Under the pieces are notes generated by a model. The model ran no database searches. It was not told the origin of the DNA and was given only the letters and a program-made list of their open reading frames with translations. 64,000 nt of DNA, from assembly GCF_021390515.1 (NCBI RefSeq), contig NZ_JAJUXI010000003.1, positions 868,001 to 932,000 of the forward strand. Direction: 5' to 3'. Every line of letters begins with the position of its first letter. Positions within the stretch are counted from its first letter, which is position 1. Both the position numbers and the translations under genes were made by a program. This DNA is from Dyadobacter sp. CY326 (GTDB taxonomy: Bacteria > Bacteroidota > Bacteroidia > Cytophagales > Spirosomataceae). This document shows, piece after piece, positions 44,204 through 52,639 of this stretch.

Positions 44204-45199
44204 TTATTTTTTGTCTAAAAACTTATTTGCCTTTTCTAAGAACATGTCCGTCGTTCGTTTATTTAAGCTGCCCATGGCCCTAGGTGTACTTATTTTGTTC
44301 ACTTTTTCAACGAAATCAGAATCATTGAAAACTTGTTCGGAGTCACGAATAAACATTAATGCATTCAAACTAGCCGCTCTGACCTCCTGATCATCCGAAT
44401 CATCCAATACAACTGGCTTGCCCAGCGCAATAAATTCCGAAGGATAAGCGCTTTGCAAGGCAGCCACGGAAGCTAGGCGTACATTTTGCGATTGCCGTTT
44501 GTCCTCTAAGATGCTTGAAATAACCTCTTTTGAGCCCATATCTGTTGTTAATGCATGTACAGCCTGGACCCTGACATCGTCTGGAGTGTCAGGATTGAGG
44601 AGAATATCCCGAACAGTGGAATGGAAGTTAAAATGGATATCGTATGATAGTAACTGAATGGCTTTCGCAGCAGAAACAAGAGGTTCAGTGTTGGTTTGGA
44701 GACCTACTAAAAGCCTGTTTTGAACTTCTAAATCCTTGTGAATGGCTAGTATACCTGTGGCGTCTTCGACCAAACTTTTGACAGGACTACCTAACAGCTC
44801 GTAAAGCGCTTCAAAATATTGTGGACGCATCGATTTGAAGGTTTGTGACCAAAATTCCAAGGCTTCCAAAACATTCAAAACTTCATGACGAAGGTCACTA
44901 GGTTCCTGCTCGTCCCGAAGTATGTCTAAACATTCGGTTATCATAGCAGGATTGGAACCGATTACCTTGCTTATCTTCTGTACGGCCAAAACTCTGACAT
45001 TTACGTCCTGATCTTTACCAATGATAAGCCCGTACGCCTTTTCCTCGGCTGAATCTCCCGTAATGTGCGGAATTTCGGTTAAAGTCTTAATTAGCGCAAT
45101 TGATCCTGAAGCCTCAATGAAATTATGCAATAACTTTTGATATCGCTGATCCTTTAACTTGGCATCATCCTCAAATTGATTTCCATTTTGATTTTCCAT
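44204..45199 (-). CDS. HEAT-repeat protein
   Basis: 331 aa, all-helical, without signal peptide. Repeats of about 30-40 residues are seen, e.g. VNVRVLAVQKISKVIGSNPA, DDVRVQAVHALTTDMGSKEV, NVRLASVAALQSAYPSEFIA and QEVRAASLNALMFIRDSEQV. This is a scaffold fold for protein-protein contacts. Begins 6 bases after the tyrosinase gene and ends 7 bases before the SCO fusion, whose N-terminus is HEAT-like too. Confidence 0.85.
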   Translation of the reverse strand: MENQNGNQFEDDAKLKDQRYQKLLHNFIEASGSIALIKTLTEIPHITGDSAEEKAYGLIIGKDQDVNVRVLAVQKISKVIGSNPAMITECLDILRDEQEPSDLRHEVLNVLEALEFWSQTFKSMRPQYFEALYELLGSPVKSLVEDATGILAIHKDLEVQNRLLVGLQTNTEPLVSAAKAIQLLSYDIHFNFHSTVRDILLNPDTPDDVRVQAVHALTTDMGSKEVISSILEDKRQSQNVRLASVAALQSAYPSEFIALGKPVVLDDSDDQEVRAASLNALMFIRDSEQVFNDSDFVEKVNKISTPRAMGSLNKRTTDMFLEKANKFLDKK

Positions 45200-45205
45200 T
45201 TTTAG

Positions 45206-46504
45206 CTATTCAAAGGATACATCATCGTAATCGAAATGTGTTCTGTTCGCTTCTATCCTCCCAATGTAGTCTATTGTTTCAGCGACCGTAATTAGTGGGG
45301 ATGGCTTCGCCGGAAAGGTCAGTTGCGGCATATGCCCGCCTGTTGCTATATCTGGCCTTGGAAATGTTGTATCTCCATTCCAAGGCCACATCGTATCACC
45401 TGCATTTTCACCTATTCTGTTCCCCGACTGAGGACTGTATGTACTGGGATTGGTTACAACCCAGCGATTATTATCTTTCTGCCATTTTGCCCACAATCTG
45501 TCAACGTTACCATGCAGCATAAAAAACAGTGGGTCCATTGTTGCCTCGGCTACATTTCTAATCCGATCTCCGGCGGTGAAGCTTGTATGTGCGAATCCGT
45601 GTGGGTTATCCTCCATGTCAGAGAATGGTAAAAAGTCAGCACCTCTGCTTTCAATTGTATCCTTCTGACTCATAACAAACGCCGCTTGGGTCACTGTATC
45701 GAATCTAGGAACTCGGACGATGATTGGCGTGTAGGTGTGTAATGGATTTGTAGGATTGACAATCTGACCATCTCCGGCAATTGTCCCACCCATAAAGTCC
45801 CGAGAAAACAACTTCGGTGCAGGCTCGTCAAATCGCCAATAGGGAAGGGAAACTCGCGGGTCTATTGCCTGTAACCTGCGTTCATAATCCAGGACAAATG
45901 CGCGGTGCCAGGGTAAAAATGAGGGACGGCCATGGATTTCATTATTCGCTTTGTCGCCATGTCCATCTAGATAGCGCTGATACTCGGCAGCGCTACTGTT
46001 AAGTGTGGCGACCGCGTTAAGAAATATGTCCCTTTCCGCAGTTGTCAGGCTTTCCGAATTTTTCCTAACCCGAACCATAAACGTCCTCTCTGCCAAAACG
46101 GCGTTTGATGCGGTTTCGACCGCGACCAGCGAATTGTCCTGATCGTCAACACTTGGGGAACCGAATTTTCCGCCGATGAAGAAATTTACGGGTGTGCCGT
46201 TTCCGGGCAGTGTGAGTGCGAGCGTGTCTTGCGCAGCGCCCGTGTAGGTGGTCCTGAACCTGATCTGTCCGCCACCAGCAGTGCTTTTGTTTTTGAGGGT
46301 AACATTTAATGCTTGCTGCGGCTGGTTGGCGATCCGGATGCTGCATGCGCATAGCTGCCAGCCCAGGTATACATTGCCCGAGGCGGCGCCGTTGATCGTG
46401 ATTTCAACAGTTGCAGTTGTTGTAGGTGCTGTGTTAGGAGGAATGGCTCTGGCCCTTTCGAGGCCGGCGTTGGCTGCCTTGTCTTTTTTTGTCAAACTTC
46501 CCAT
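45206..46504 (-). CDS. Tyrosinase-type copper oxidase with N-terminal beta domain
   Basis: 432 aa. Residues ~30-150 form a beta-sandwich-like N-terminal domain (VEITINGAASGNVYLGWQL). The catalytic part has a full type-3 copper set. CuA site: His182 (DGHGDK), His191 and His200 in EIHGRPSFLPWHRAFVLDYE. CuB site: His302 and His306 in PHGFAHTSF and His331 in FFMLHGNVDRLWAKWQ. Such enzymes oxidise phenols to quinones, using O2. No signal peptide is seen. It is the first gene of the eight-gene operon; the gap to the HEAT gene is 6 bases. The N-terminal domain is not a usual part of short bacterial tyrosinases. Confidence 0.88.
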   Translation of the reverse strand: MGSLTKKDKAANAGLERARAIPPNTAPTTTATVEITINGAASGNVYLGWQLCACSIRIANQPQQALNVTLKNKSTAGGGQIRFRTTYTGAAQDTLALTLPGNGTPVNFFIGGKFGSPSVDDQDNSLVAVETASNAVLAERTFMVRVRKNSESLTTAERDIFLNAVATLNSSAAEYQRYLDGHGDKANNEIHGRPSFLPWHRAFVLDYERRLQAIDPRVSLPYWRFDEPAPKLFSRDFMGGTIAGDGQIVNPTNPLHTYTPIIVRVPRFDTVTQAAFVMSQKDTIESRGADFLPFSDMEDNPHGFAHTSFTAGDRIRNVAEATMDPLFFMLHGNVDRLWAKWQKDNNRWVVTNPSTYSPQSGNRIGENAGDTMWPWNGDTTFPRPDIATGGHMPQLTFPAKPSPLITVAETIDYIGRIEANRTHFDYDDVSFE

Positions 46505-46842
46505 TTTAACAACTGTTTAGACAAAATCCCTTACTTCAAAAGAAAGCGCTTATTCCAGAATGTGTGATCCGAAGCTGATAATGGCTGTGTGGTGCGATGC
46601 CTTGTAATGACTTATTGCAATGAGGGGAGGTTTACCAGATCTCTATGAACTGGCTAACACAATTATATGATAAAATATTTATATATAACCAAGCCTTAAC
46701 CAGCTATTTAGTTAGCGGTCAAAGCACTATGTTATTGCGCTTATGTTTCATCCTTCCCTCGATCCGGAAGCTAGGTCAAATTGATGAAATCAAATGAAAA
46801 TATTATCTTATTTCTCTGACAATTTAAACCAACAAACTATTT
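46505..46842. promoter_or_regulatory. Leader region of the giant operon
   Basis: About 340 bases between the operon start (46504) and the decayed lipoprotein gene (46843). The operon promoter should lie here on the minus strand, but no exact TTG/TAnnTTTG pair was found. Nothing else is seen. Confidence 0.35.
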
Positions 46843-47845
46843 ATGAAACGTTTCTAACGTTTAATGGCGACCGTCGCCCTTTCACTGGTACTGATCACAA
46901 GTTGCCAGAAAGACATTGAAAAGGAAAGTGCGGTTAGCTCCACCGAATTGCAAAATGCCCGGAATGCAGCGCGACTTTCCGCCGAATTGAAGGCATAATT
47001 AAGTAAGGCCCGGCATCATTACCTGTTAGCGGTCAAAAAAAGCAACGCCAAAGCGCTGAGCTGGTCTTGAAAATGCACCCGGAGTATCGGAATATGATAC
47101 TCAAAGCCTTAAAGCTGGTAGAAACCCCATGCAACGATAACACGGCAATTACACAATAGCTGGATCAGCAACTAGCTGATTGGAATAACGAAATTATTGG
47201 CTATGTGCTCGACTTCGCAATGCTGGATCTGCCAACTTACGACGCATTTGTCTTTGAAAATAGCTTTGCCAACCAATATATTGGCGTGAAGGGTGAGTAT
47301 ACCCAAAAGCTTACCAAGACATTTAAGGATATTAAACGGTTTTGGAACATTCCGTCCGATGACATTATACTTGCGGCCATGCATGGCATCATGTTGCTCA
47401 ACCGCGATAAGATTGTTCGGACATATGTGGCTGCATTCGATGTAGACCCGACGACTGCTGCTTTGCTTGCCGACATGTAGTGGAACTGACGAACGAGATT
47501 CCGCAATACAGAAAGGGCGATCACCCTATTTTCACATTCAATGCATTTGCTTTGCAGGGTTTTAACTATCCGCCATTCGCCAACATTCCTGATAAGATTA
47601 TCATGGGGGAGGGAATTTTGGCAGCATTCACCGCCACAGTGAAACAGTTTATGCAGGTGTTTTTCAATATTGGCGATTGCTCATTTACAAGTGATGGTCA
47701 CCATGGAACACCAACACAAAGAATGGCTGCTGCCGCATTTGGTTACAGCGTTGCAAACAACGCACAAAAACAGGGACACATACTGACTGCCCAGCAATTC
47801 ACCACTCTTTTTGAGGCACAATTGCCGAAGATCGTTTTGCAATGA
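46843..47845 (+). pseudogene. Decayed lipoprotein gene
   Basis: The frame begins MKRF, stop, RLMATVALSLVLITSCQKDI: a lipoprotein signal (lipobox ITSC) interrupted by an in-frame stop at 46855. It closes again near 46996. Other frames then give YDAFVFENSFANQYIGVKGE up to LLADM and, after a two-base offset, VELTNEIPQYRKGDHPIFTF and beyond, ending at 47845. Together this is one Bacteroidota lipoprotein with at least three lesions. Function unknown. Confidence 0.7.
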
Positions 47846-47878
47846 CACATTCGAAAGTAAAACACTGCACGTCATGCA

Positions 47879-47971
47879 AGTTCTCGAATCCTTATGACCT
47901 AACATTTTTGAAACACTCTTAATAGGGACAATGTTGGACAATGTTACGGTTGCTGCAAAGGTGTGTCGAGC
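47879..47971 (-). pseudogene. Tyrosine recombinase fragment
   Basis: About 31 codons encode ARHTFAATVTLSNIVPIKSV followed by SKMLGHKDSRT. This is the box II region of phage-type integrases around the catalytic Arg (HxxR, here ARHT) and His (LGH). No start, and nothing of the rest of the integrase. Confidence 0.75.
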
Positions 47972-47976
47972 CAAAC

Positions 47977-48010
47977 AAAAACCCCGTAAATCATTGATTT
48001 GCAGGGTTTT
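47977..48010. terminator. Hairpin beside the integrase fragment
   Basis: AAATCA (47988-47993) pairs with TGATTT (47995-48000), extended by AAACCC / GGGTTT across an internal mismatch. Followed by TTGATTATTTTTG. Matches the hairpin-then-scar layout at 24323-24372. Confidence 0.4.
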
Positions 48011-48031
48011 GATTATTTTTGATAAGCTATC

Positions 48032-48045
48032 TGGTGCACCCAACG
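48032..48045. repeat. tRNA-3'-end-like att scar, right copy
   Basis: TGGTGCACCCAACG, identical to 24359-24372 and in the same orientation, 23.7 kb apart. The minus strand reads GGTTCTGCACTCGTTGGGTG, again like a tRNA 3' end. The rest of 48046-48410 shows nothing recognisable. Confidence 0.5.
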
Positions 48046-48410
48046 AGTGCAGAACCTTAAATATAACTTACTGGTAATCAACAATTTGTAAGATGTTTAT
48101 CAAGATACTCTCGATTTACTCACTCGAACTGTTAGAACTGCAAATCCATATTTAAAGTTAGTTTTGAATATGCTTTTAAGCAAGAATTGGTTAGAGTTTT
48201 TTCAACTGGTATAGTTTGCCTGTTATCGTAATTCTGAAGGAAACAGATTTGCATAATGGTCGCCGTATAGAGGACGGCTTAAAGCAAATAGCAGTCAAGG
48301 CTGAGCTCCTAACTTGTCAGTCCGTGTTTCGAAACGACCTAGCCAATTGCCTAACATAGTGAAAGTTATTTAACGATTCGGAACTGCCTGATTAGCCTAA
48401 AATAAATTTA

Positions 48411-49457
48411 TTAAATGATTTCTATAATCTTACCTGGCTTTAATTTACAATTAAGAAAATTCTGCCGATAAGCCGCAGGAGTCTGGCCAGTCCACCGTTT
48501 GAAGGTTCTCGTAAAGGCACTCAGTTCATTATAGCCTAGCAGATATGAGATTTCCTTAGCCAGATAAGACCCTTCTTGAAGATATGCGAGCGCCTGTGTC
48601 TTCCTGACTTCGTCGGTCAATTGCTGGAAACTGATACCTTCTTGCCTTAGCCGACGTTGCAGCGTCCGGGGACTAATTGCAAAATTAGAAGCAATATCTT
48701 CCAGCATAATCATTCCCATGTAGGAATTGCAGGTAAGATAATTGGATATGCGGTCTGCCAGACGAGATTGTTTACTGTCGATGCTAAGGGTTATGCCTGC
48801 CTGCTCCAATAATAATTTTTGATGTTGATAGTTAGAGGTGATAATCCTTTCATTCCAAAAAGTATTGTCAAATCTCAATTCGGTGCTGTCCGCGCTGGTC
48901 TCAGGCCGACAGCGCAACACCCGTTCATATTCTGTTGGCTTTGTCAAAGCGCCAGCATGACTGGCCCAGGTGGGACTTAGTTTTTGCAACATCAAGCCAT
49001 CAAGTTCATGTATTACCAATACCAGCAGCAAATCCAACATTTGAACAGTGACCACGTCTTGCCGCCAGTTTTTGTCTATTGGTATAAACAAAACTGAAAA
49101 ATACTGATCCATTTTAATCACTTCCAATCGTATCGTTTCTGATATCAAGTGGGTCAATCTGGCCGCTGAGATCAGTGCATCTCCTACTGTTTCGCTGGTC
49201 TTGATGATCTCTCCGACAACTCCGAGCGCGGCTAGCTGCAACGATTCTCCAAAATGCAGCCCAAACAAATTATCTTTTGTTAAACGTATGGCATTGAGCC
49301 AAATATCTGAAATCTGCTTAGTGCTAAGTGGCGCACTTAGATCATGCATTTCTTCAAAAGTGATATTTGACGACCGCAACAGCAGCCCCGCCGGAATGTC
49401 TCGCTGGGCTGCATGAGCCACCAAACTGAACATTAACTTTTTATGATGATTCTCCAT
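48411..49457 (-). CDS. AraC family regulator with Arabinose_bd-like domain
   Basis: 348 aa. The N-terminal ~200 residues resemble the OruR/ArgR-type domain (ALGVVGEIIKTSETVGDALI, LRFDNTFWNERI). The C-terminus has the HTH pair MLEDIASNFAISPRTLQRRL and ISYLLGYNELSAFTRTFKRW, ending GQTPAAYRQNF. It is divergent from the NTF2-like gene at 49601, the likely target together with 50051. The ligand is unknown. Confidence 0.88.
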   Translation of the reverse strand: MENHHKKLMFSLVAHAAQRDIPAGLLLRSSNITFEEMHDLSAPLSTKQISDIWLNAIRLTKDNLFGLHFGESLQLAALGVVGEIIKTSETVGDALISAARLTHLISETIRLEVIKMDQYFSVLFIPIDKNWRQDVVTVQMLDLLLVLVIHELDGLMLQKLSPTWASHAGALTKPTEYERVLRCRPETSADSTELRFDNTFWNERIITSNYQHQKLLLEQAGITLSIDSKQSRLADRISNYLTCNSYMGMIMLEDIASNFAISPRTLQRRLRQEGISFQQLTDEVRKTQALAYLQEGSYLAKEISYLLGYNELSAFTRTFKRWTGQTPAAYRQNFLNCKLKPGKIIEII

Positions 49458-49600
49458 GAAAAAAGCTTTTACTCAAAAGTATCGCATTGCTTTTGGCCTG
49501 CCAACACTTGGCGCGAAATGATAAACCGAAGTCGTTTATAGGTAACTTCTTAGTGAAGGCAAGATCTGACATTTGTTGCCGAACTAAAACATAATAGATC

Positions 49601-49999
49601 ATGAGCACAGATCCAGCCATAGTAGTAAATGAATTTTTGAATGCAGTAAAGACAGTTGATCTTGCAAAAGTCGCTGACTTACTCGATGCTCACGTACGGT
49701 GGTCACAGCCGGGCAACAACGAGATTTCCGGTGAGAAAAATTCGAAAGAAAAGGTGTTCGAGATGGTGGGGAAAATGTTTGAAGTGTCCGGTAATACACT
49801 GCAATTAATGGGGTTCAAAACAATTAGTGTCAATGATGATCGTGTTGCCGCAGTACTTGATTGGACAGCACTAAAACCTTCCGGGGCTATCCTTAATGTC
49901 ACCAATATCGACGTGTATACGATAGCTTCCGATAAGATTAGCAAAGTAGAAGTTTTTTCAACTGATCAACAGCAGGAAGATGATTTTTGGAAAAGCTGA
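49601..49999 (+). CDS. NTF2/SnoaL-like protein
   Basis: 132 aa. Typical pattern: VVNEFLNAVKTVDLAKVADL, DAHVRWSQPGNNEISG, AVLDWTALKPSG, VTNIDVYTIASDKISKVEVF. Usually a small ligand-binding or isomerase/epoxide-hydrolase-type fold. Divergent from the AraC gene; its paralog follows 51 bases later. Confidence 0.82.
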   Translation: MSTDPAIVVNEFLNAVKTVDLAKVADLLDAHVRWSQPGNNEISGEKNSKEKVFEMVGKMFEVSGNTLQLMGFKTISVNDDRVAAVLDWTALKPSGAILNVTNIDVYTIASDKISKVEVFSTDQQQEDDFWKS

Positions 50000-50050
50000 T
50001 GTTTCTTATCCACACAGAAATAACAAGTCACCATTAATTGTTGTTACCTA

Positions 50051-50473
50051 ATGCATGAAAACAAATTATTACAGGTAAAACCTGCCATGCAGGTAGTTAC
50101 TGAATTTTTTGCGGCCTTGACCAGCCGTGATTTGAATGCTGTTTGCGGATGTTTCGCCGAGCAGCTGGATTGGCATATCCCTGGCAACCAAACAATCGCC
50201 CCCTGGCTAGGGGAAAGAAGGAGCCGAAGGGAAGTCAGGGAATTTTATGAGCTATTATGGGCAGACACAGAAGCGCTGTCGGGCAGAATTGATCACTTGG
50301 CTGTCGATGTCAATACAGTGATAACCTCGGGGCATTTTGAAACAAGAATGCTGAAAACAGGAAAGGTTTTCAAATCGCTTTTCTTTATGGAAATCACTGT
50401 TTCAGATGGGCTAATCGTCAAATATCGACTTTTGGAAGACAGCTTCGGCCTTGTCCTGGCTTTGACCACATAA
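50051..50473 (+). CDS. NTF2/SnoaL-like protein, paralog of the preceding gene
   Basis: 140 aa with VTEFFAALTSRDLNAVCGCF, EQLDWHIPGNQTIAPWLGER and a strand-rich C-terminal half (FFMEITVSDGLIVKYRLLED). Similar enough to the gene at 49601 to suggest a tandem duplication. Starts 51 bases after it; probably in the same AraC-controlled operon. Confidence 0.82.
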   Translation: MHENKLLQVKPAMQVVTEFFAALTSRDLNAVCGCFAEQLDWHIPGNQTIAPWLGERRSRREVREFYELLWADTEALSGRIDHLAVDVNTVITSGHFETRMLKTGKVFKSLFFMEITVSDGLIVKYRLLEDSFGLVLALTT

Positions 50474-50605
50474 TTGTTGCTTTTTTAATCACTTTTTGCA
50501 ATTTGCTGTTAGGAAATTTTTATAACAAGCTCAGATCTGGCAGTCCTAACTTTGTATCCTTTTATTTCGCATTACCTATGCCTTCGTCAACCTAGCAAAC
50601 CTGCA

Positions 50606-50932
50606 CTACAGTTTTTTCTCAAATACAAGAACAATTGACTCTTCGGAGATTGTGACATCTTTTTTCGAGGTGTTGATAACGGTCTGCAGGTTAACAATTT
50701 CTTTAAGAGAATAGCCAATCGTGGCATTATAGTTTGCTTCTTTCGCAATTCTGATGGCGGCGTCCCTAGGGTCTTTGGGTGTAATCCATGACGTCCTATA
50801 AGTATATTTTGCGGCAGAAGGTGTCGCCGAAACAGCATCTGGTGCTGCCTTGCTATCTTGAAGGGTATTCGATGATAGCGCCATGGCTAACAATAGGCCA
50901 AAAGCAAAAACAAGAAAGTATTTGTAATTCAT
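50606..50932 (-). CDS. Secreted hypothetical protein, 108 aa
   Basis: Signal peptide MNYKYFLVFAFGLLLAMALS, then a small domain with YRTSWITPKDPRDAAIRIAK and a C-terminal strand IVLVFEKKL. No family recognised. Convergent with the NTF2-like gene. Nothing upstream supports an operon. Confidence 0.55.
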   Translation of the reverse strand: MNYKYFLVFAFGLLLAMALSSNTLQDSKAAPDAVSATPSAAKYTYRTSWITPKDPRDAAIRIAKEANYNATIGYSLKEIVNLQTVINTSKKDVTISEESIVLVFEKKL

Positions 50933-51180
50933 GTTGATGTTGGTTTGGTTCGGTCTATCAAGATATGTTGAATTTCATTTCGTACGTAATTATCTGATAA
51001 TTCTTTATTAAAAGGTGATTCCCTGGTTTTAGGTGTTATTATGCCGTTAATTACATATTTTGGGGTAGTCTGGGTAATTTGTGCGAGACTGTCTGATTGG
51101 ATCCAACTTTTTAGTTGCGGTCGAGAATTGTCGTTAATCGAACAACGTTGTTCAGCCGTTCAAAATACAGGTAAGTGCTT

Positions 51181-51210
51181 AAAGCCAGCGTTTCGATGAA
51201 CACTGGCTTT
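51181..51210 (-). terminator. Terminator of the serine-hydrolase-like gene
   Basis: A 12-bp stem with one mismatch (51181-51192 / 51199-51210), loop TCGATG, T-rich on the plus strand. It lies 66 bases beyond the stop at 51276. The remaining 50933-51180 shows no gene. Confidence 0.55.
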
Positions 51211-51275
51211 TTTGAAAAGAATACTCGAGCAAGTTTGAGTTCAACCTATCTCTATTTTGCTGCGGTTTGATTCAC

Positions 51276-52493
51276 TTAAAGATTTTTAAAGGAAGCATCG
51301 TAAAACTGCGCCAGGATCTTAGGATCTGTGATCTGGCTGTGGGTTGATGTGGCAAAGACTGCGACCTGCACTTTTCCAAAATCCATAATCATCGCTTCGG
51401 AATTGTTTTCCGATCCTTTCTTCCAATAATAAATGCTCTTGTTACCAGCGATACTGCCGTCAAAGCCAAGCATTTTGGACTTCATCAGATTCAGGTTATC
51501 AAAACTGATCACCCTGAATTGTGCCACGGCCGACTGGAATTTTGCAAACTGTTCTGCGCTCATATACAGGCCTGTAACCCCGCAATCGACAAGGTGCAGT
51601 TCTTTTGGAAGTCCCGGCTCGCTTCCGTTTTTAGTTGGGTATCCCATATTCGCAGCGCTGGATAGGATCGTGCCATTTTCATTCCATCCACGCCAGTCGA
51701 TCACTGAGGAATTAGCCAATCCAGCTGCCTTAAATACATTGCTCCTTACATAGGCCCGATATTGCTCACCATACTCGATGAAATTATTATTCACGGATTC
51801 GAGCTTGTTTAACTTGGTGGTGTTTCCCTGGGCAGCAAGTTTTTTGGCCTCCAGATAAGGCAGGATAACGCCTAACAGCAGGTAATTGACATCACTGTTC
51901 ACCCTTTCATTTTTATCAAAAGCGTTTTTATCAAGCACCCCGCCTACGGTCAAGGAAAGTTTTTTGTAATCGTGATAATCGATTAGTCCTGAGCGGTGTG
52001 CAAGCAGCCTTTCAAAAGTAACGGCCTTGAAATCTTTGCTTATAGTCCAATATTTGGGAAGATAAGGCCAGACTGCTGCATTTATTGGCACATTGTATTT
52101 TTGAAGTGCATGCAACATCGCTACTGCTGTTACATACTGCGTAACCGTGGAAATCTCTTGCTTCGCAATCGCGCTGTGGAGCATCATGGGCGTATCCACG
52201 TGCTTGCGGGCAAAGCCGTCGCCTCCGTTTGTTGCATAATAAGGCACACCATCGTTGTAAATGGTGTAGCCAAACCCCGCTACGAGCGGCTCCATATATG
52301 TTTCAATTTTGAGCGCAAACTCATGCTGATCAAACTTCGTAGGGACACCGAATTTCGCGGAACGCGTCGAATCCAGGCTTTTTTCAGTTATAAGGCCCTC
52401 AGACAATAGCTCGTCTTCGCGGCAGCTGGTGGCCAGCATAGATGACAATAAAACAAAACAGAATGTGACTAATTTCAAAAATTGATTTTTCAT
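51276..52493 (-). CDS. Beta-lactamase-like lipoprotein with degenerate catalytic motifs
   Basis: 405 aa from ATG 52493 (MKNQFLKLVTFCFVLLSSML); lipobox ATSC. An upstream in-frame ATG would extend over a non-signal stretch and is rejected. The fold is that of serine hydrolase class C/EstB (FERLLAHRSGLIDYH, NYLLLGVILPYLEAKKLA). The active-site Ser-x-x-Lys is replaced by STVT in the alignable helix (ISTVTQYVTAVAML), and the Tyr-x-Asn motif by NSD (VNSDVNYLLLG). So it is likely inactive, perhaps a binding protein. Located 146 bases downstream of the methyltransferase. Confidence 0.75.
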   Translation of the reverse strand: MKNQFLKLVTFCFVLLSSMLATSCREDELLSEGLITEKSLDSTRSAKFGVPTKFDQHEFALKIETYMEPLVAGFGYTIYNDGVPYYATNGGDGFARKHVDTPMMLHSAIAKQEISTVTQYVTAVAMLHALQKYNVPINAAVWPYLPKYWTISKDFKAVTFERLLAHRSGLIDYHDYKKLSLTVGGVLDKNAFDKNERVNSDVNYLLLGVILPYLEAKKLAAQGNTTKLNKLESVNNNFIEYGEQYRAYVRSNVFKAAGLANSSVIDWRGWNENGTILSSAANMGYPTKNGSEPGLPKELHLVDCGVTGLYMSAEQFAKFQSAVAQFRVISFDNLNLMKSKMLGFDGSIAGNKSIYYWKKGSENNSEAMIMDFGKVQVAVFATSTHSQITDPKILAQFYDASFKNL

Positions 52494-52639
52494 TTTGATT
52501 GGATAAATAGTTGAGTAAACAGATTGTAAATGGGCATGCGTTTTCTGTTGCGCGTCCGCTGAGGACATGCGCATTGCGTTTTTCATTTTGAGTAAATTAT
52601 GGTGTGGAAAAATTAAATAAAAGACTGAAAAGCAGAACG

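Noticed and set aside
46711..47040. Repeated GTTAGCGGTCAAA near 46.7 and 47.0 kb
   Set aside because: A 13-base match without other structure; may be chance or part of decayed DNA.
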